Source of the DNA: JBLIOB01 sp047639575
GTDB taxonomy: Bacteria > Bacteroidota > Bacteroidia > Flavobacteriales_D > Parvicellaceae
Length of the DNA stretch: 9,084 bases
Direction: 5' to 3'
Assembly: GCA_047639575.1 (NCBI GenBank)
Contig: JBLIOB010000162.1
Coordinates: forward strand, 1-9,084
Positions 7,439 to 9,084 of the stretch are shown here, piece by piece; position 1 is the first letter of the stretch, and the number at the start of each line of letters is the position of its first letter. Made by a program: the position numbers and the translations under genes. The notes below the pieces were generated by a model that ran no database searches, was not told where the DNA came from, and saw nothing but the letters and a program-made list of their open reading frames with translations.

Positions 7439-8331
7439 GAATTTTAGTGCTAATATTGTTAATGTCTAATGTTTGTTTTGGTCAACAGATTGATAATAGA
7501 CAATGTGGTGCATTCTCTGACAAGCCTTTTTTCAATGTCAGGTTCATGAAAGCAAATGGTGTGAAATCGATGAACGGAACCATTTCATTTAAAAAAGAAT
7601 TGGACATTATTCGCAAGCAAAATTTAGTCGAAATATTTGAATTTGATAGTATTGGTAGACAAACATCTTCTATTAACACCTTCAAAAGCGTTACTGGAAT
7701 TATTGACACTTCTATCGTGTATTTCGAATACTTAGGGGATTCGGATTTACTGACTTTAAAAAGGAAAAGTGATACTTACGGGTTTTTCTCTGACAACTAC
7801 ATATATGACACTTTAGGAAGAGTGATTGAGAAGACTTACTGTCGAGATGATAATGCAGGCAAAAACAAATTCAATTTCGAATTAAAGAAGCAATATGTTA
7901 TTGTGTCTGAAGAGTACAAATACCAACAGCCTTCAGATTTAATTGTAAAGAGACTCCACTTTAATAATTATAAAAGGTCATTTAAGGAAGAATATATTAA
8001 GAAGGATTTTAATGGATATTTAAAGGAAATCTCAACGAAAACGGTCATTGGAAATCGAAGATCAAAAACGTTATTTGAATATGATTTCAAGGGGCAAGTA
8101 TCTAAAAAGATCGAACAATTAAATCTTGACAAGGCCAACAAGACTACCAATGAGTACATTTATGATGAGCAGGGCAATTTAATTGAACACAATATTTATA
8201 AGAACGGAATCCATAAAACGCTAAGGAAGATCTTATATAATGGGAAAACTATGTTGATGGAAAGCCAACTGACAAAGAACATGACTACCAAAACAATTAC
8301 AATTACGAAGTTTACTTACGAATTTTACTAG
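7435..8331 (+). CDS. Exported protein with YD (RHS-like) repeat motifs, function unknown
   Basis: I do not recognise a named family. The 298-residue product begins with a short Sec signal peptide (MRILVLILLMSNVCFG, likely cleaved before QQ); C14 has no proper lipobox around it. The body carries spaced aromatic-aspartate/glycine motifs of the YD/RHS type: FEFDSIGRQ (68-76), YIYDTLGRV (122-130), KKDFNGYLKE (189-198), FEYDFKGQV (214-222) and YIYDEQGNL (241-249), ending in FTYEFY. Such motifs form beta-strand wrapping in RHS proteins, but here there are too few for a shell, and no toxin or RHS core signature (such as PxxxxDPxG) is seen. It is lysine-rich with a beta-strand pattern and probably periplasmic or outer-membrane associated. 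Its start overlaps the YyaL-like stop by 4 bp (ATGA), so co-translation is likely. It has no T9SS sorting tail. It ends 5 bp from the tsaB stop on the other strand. Confidence 0.8.
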   Translation: MRILVLILLMSNVCFGQQIDNRQCGAFSDKPFFNVRFMKANGVKSMNGTISFKKELDIIRKQNLVEIFEFDSIGRQTSSINTFKSVTGIIDTSIVYFEYLGDSDLLTLKRKSDTYGFFSDNYIYDTLGRVIEKTYCRDDNAGKNKFNFELKKQYVIVSEEYKYQQPSDLIVKRLHFNNYKRSFKEEYIKKDFNGYLKEISTKTVIGNRRSKTLFEYDFKGQVSKKIEQLNLDKANKTTNEYIYDEQGNLIEHNIYKNGIHKTLRKILYNGKTMLMESQLTKNMTTKTITITKFTYEFY

Positions 8332-8336
8332 GTCGA

Positions 8337-9017
8337 TCAATTTTGTTTCTTCTTTCCAGCTACAAAGTCTTTTAAGTAGAAAGGCTCAAAATAGGCCACA
8401 TCTTCAAACGATTTAGAATCGAATTTACCATCTGCTAATTCGGACATTCCGGAAGCGCTTGGCGCTATATCTTCGAAAAATGCATTTTCATTTTGAAGCA
8501 ACTCTTTACTTTTTTCAGAACCGTCTCCAAAAAATAAACATTTCCCTTTCGCCAAGAAGCTATCGTAAGAAGACTCATCTAATATGTGGGCATCTACATC
8601 TGATTTCGCTACACCTTTTGAATTAAATACTTGCGTATACACTTCCATCCTTCTGGCATCGAGCATAGGGATATAATAGTCGTAGTGGGGATATTTCGAT
8701 CTAGCGAGTTCTGACAATGATTGAAGACTTGTGATGGATAGTAATTTCAAATCTGCGCCAAAACACAATCCTTTTGCAGTGGATACTGCTATTCGTAAAC
8801 CAGTATACGATCCCGGACCTTTGGAAACACAAACAGCATCTAAATTAGGTAGAGCGATATCATTTTTATTCAGAAGCTCTTGAATGTACACGTGAAGGAA
8901 TTCAGAGTGGGTATAATTTTCTGAGGTGTGTTCTTTAATGCAAATGGTACTTCCATTTTCACTTACCGCAACTGAACATGTTTTAGTTGAGGTTTCAATT
9001 AAGAGAATTTTGGACAT
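8337..9017 (-). CDS. tsaB: tRNA threonylcarbamoyladenosine biosynthesis protein TsaB
   Basis: A 226-residue member of the ASKHA fold, partner of TsaD and TsaE in making N6-threonylcarbamoyladenosine at position 37 of ANN-decoding tRNAs; cytoplasmic. Diagnostic stretches are ILLIETSTKTCSVAV at the N-terminus, VSKGPGSYTGLRIAVSTAKGL (64-84), IPMLDARRMEVYTQVF (116-131) and the C-terminal EPFYLKDF (211-218). Length matches the family (about 220-240). The ATG at 9017 is chosen because MSKILLIETST is the usual N-terminus; the frame stays open to the window edge, but the bases upstream code for an OmpA-like tail in another frame. The start overlaps that gene's stop (TAATG). It ends 5 bp from the convergent YD-motif gene. 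Confidence 0.95.
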   Translation of the reverse strand: MSKILLIETSTKTCSVAVSENGSTICIKEHTSENYTHSEFLHVYIQELLNKNDIALPNLDAVCVSKGPGSYTGLRIAVSTAKGLCFGADLKLLSITSLQSLSELARSKYPHYDYYIPMLDARRMEVYTQVFNSKGVAKSDVDAHILDESSYDSFLAKGKCLFFGDGSEKSKELLQNENAFFEDIAPSASGMSELADGKFDSKSFEDVAYFEPFYLKDFVAGKKKQN

Positions 9018-9084
9018 TAAATCTTGGTGATTTTCACTTCGACCCGTCTGTTCAATCTTGCCTCCGTCTCGTTCTTGGGGTGGG
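9017..9084 (-). CDS. OmpA-family protein, extreme C-terminus (5' part outside window)
   Basis: On the - strand, reading from 9082, the codons give HPKNETEARLNRRVEVKITKI and then TAA (9019-9017). The ARLNRRVEV core is the typical end of the OmpA-like peptidoglycan-binding domain (NRRVEI/V), with the preceding N-E-T also usual. Only about 21 residues are visible, so the full architecture (beta-barrel or lipoprotein plus OmpA domain, or a MotB-like protein) cannot be told. It lies directly upstream of tsaB, whose ATG shares the last base of this stop codon. The call rests on a short motif but the fit is good. Confidence 0.72.
   Translation of the reverse strand, partial: HPKNETEARLNRRVEVKITKI

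Noticed and set aside
7482..8159. Short - strand open frames inside the YD-motif gene
   Set aside because: They are antisense to a gene with a signal peptide, repeated motifs and operon overlap, and show no coding signature of their own.
7435..8331. RHS-type polymorphic toxin or immunity system
   Set aside because: There is no RHS core motif, no toxin domain and no partner immunity gene. The next gene on the right is tsaB on the other strand.
9018..9084. Upstream extension of tsaB (frame open to the window edge)
   Set aside because: The predicted residues do not resemble TsaB, whose usual N-terminus starts at the 9017 ATG, and the same bases encode an OmpA-like tail in another frame.

Overview
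The window looks like a chromosomal piece of a Bacteroidota genome, most likely a flavobacterial-type (Flavobacteriia/Crocinitomicaceae-like) marine or freshwater bacterium. The evidence is a low-GC sequence, a large secreted protein ending in the type IX secretion type-B sorting domain (gliding-motility-associated C-terminal domain), starts without clear Shine-Dalgarno sequences, and a promoter box matching the Bacteroidota TAnnTTTG type. The assignment below phylum is an inference. Nothing suggests a mobile element, phage, CRISPR array, tRNA or rRNA.

Layout. Positions 1-360 hold the 3' end of gpmI (cofactor-independent phosphoglycerate mutase), on the + strand. It converges on a 929-residue secreted adhesin-like protein on the - strand (439-3228), with a hairpin terminator between them. 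The adhesin combines a signal peptide, a choice-of-anchor L domain, a Calx-beta-like domain, five PKD modules and a T9SS type-B tail. A 328-bp divergent intergenic region (3229-3556) follows. It carries a good -7 box for the adhesin, a 9-nt A run and a perfect 9-bp-arm palindrome.

A tightly packed four-gene + strand operon follows: an M20 dipeptidase (3557-4981), a small LEA14/WHy-type lipoprotein (5001-5474), a YyaL/DUF255 thioredoxin-fold protein starting at TTG (5477-7438), and a small exported YD-repeat-like protein (7435-8331). The gaps are 19 bp, 2 bp and a 4-bp overlap, so co-transcription is likely, but the products share no obvious pathway.

The right end is a - strand unit: the C-terminal tail of an OmpA-family protein (9017-9084, cut by the window edge) whose stop overlaps the start of tsaB (8337-9017) as TAATG. 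tsaB is needed for the t6A37 tRNA modification. tsaB and the YD protein gene end tail to tail only 5 bp apart, with no terminator visible between them.

Most genes are recognisable housekeeping or common Bacteroidota families. I did not find a convincing undescribed system. The points most worth a second look are the architecture of the adhesin (a 172-residue two-module repeat with one cysteine pair per PKD module), the small YD-repeat protein in the operon, and the ompA-tsaB coupling.
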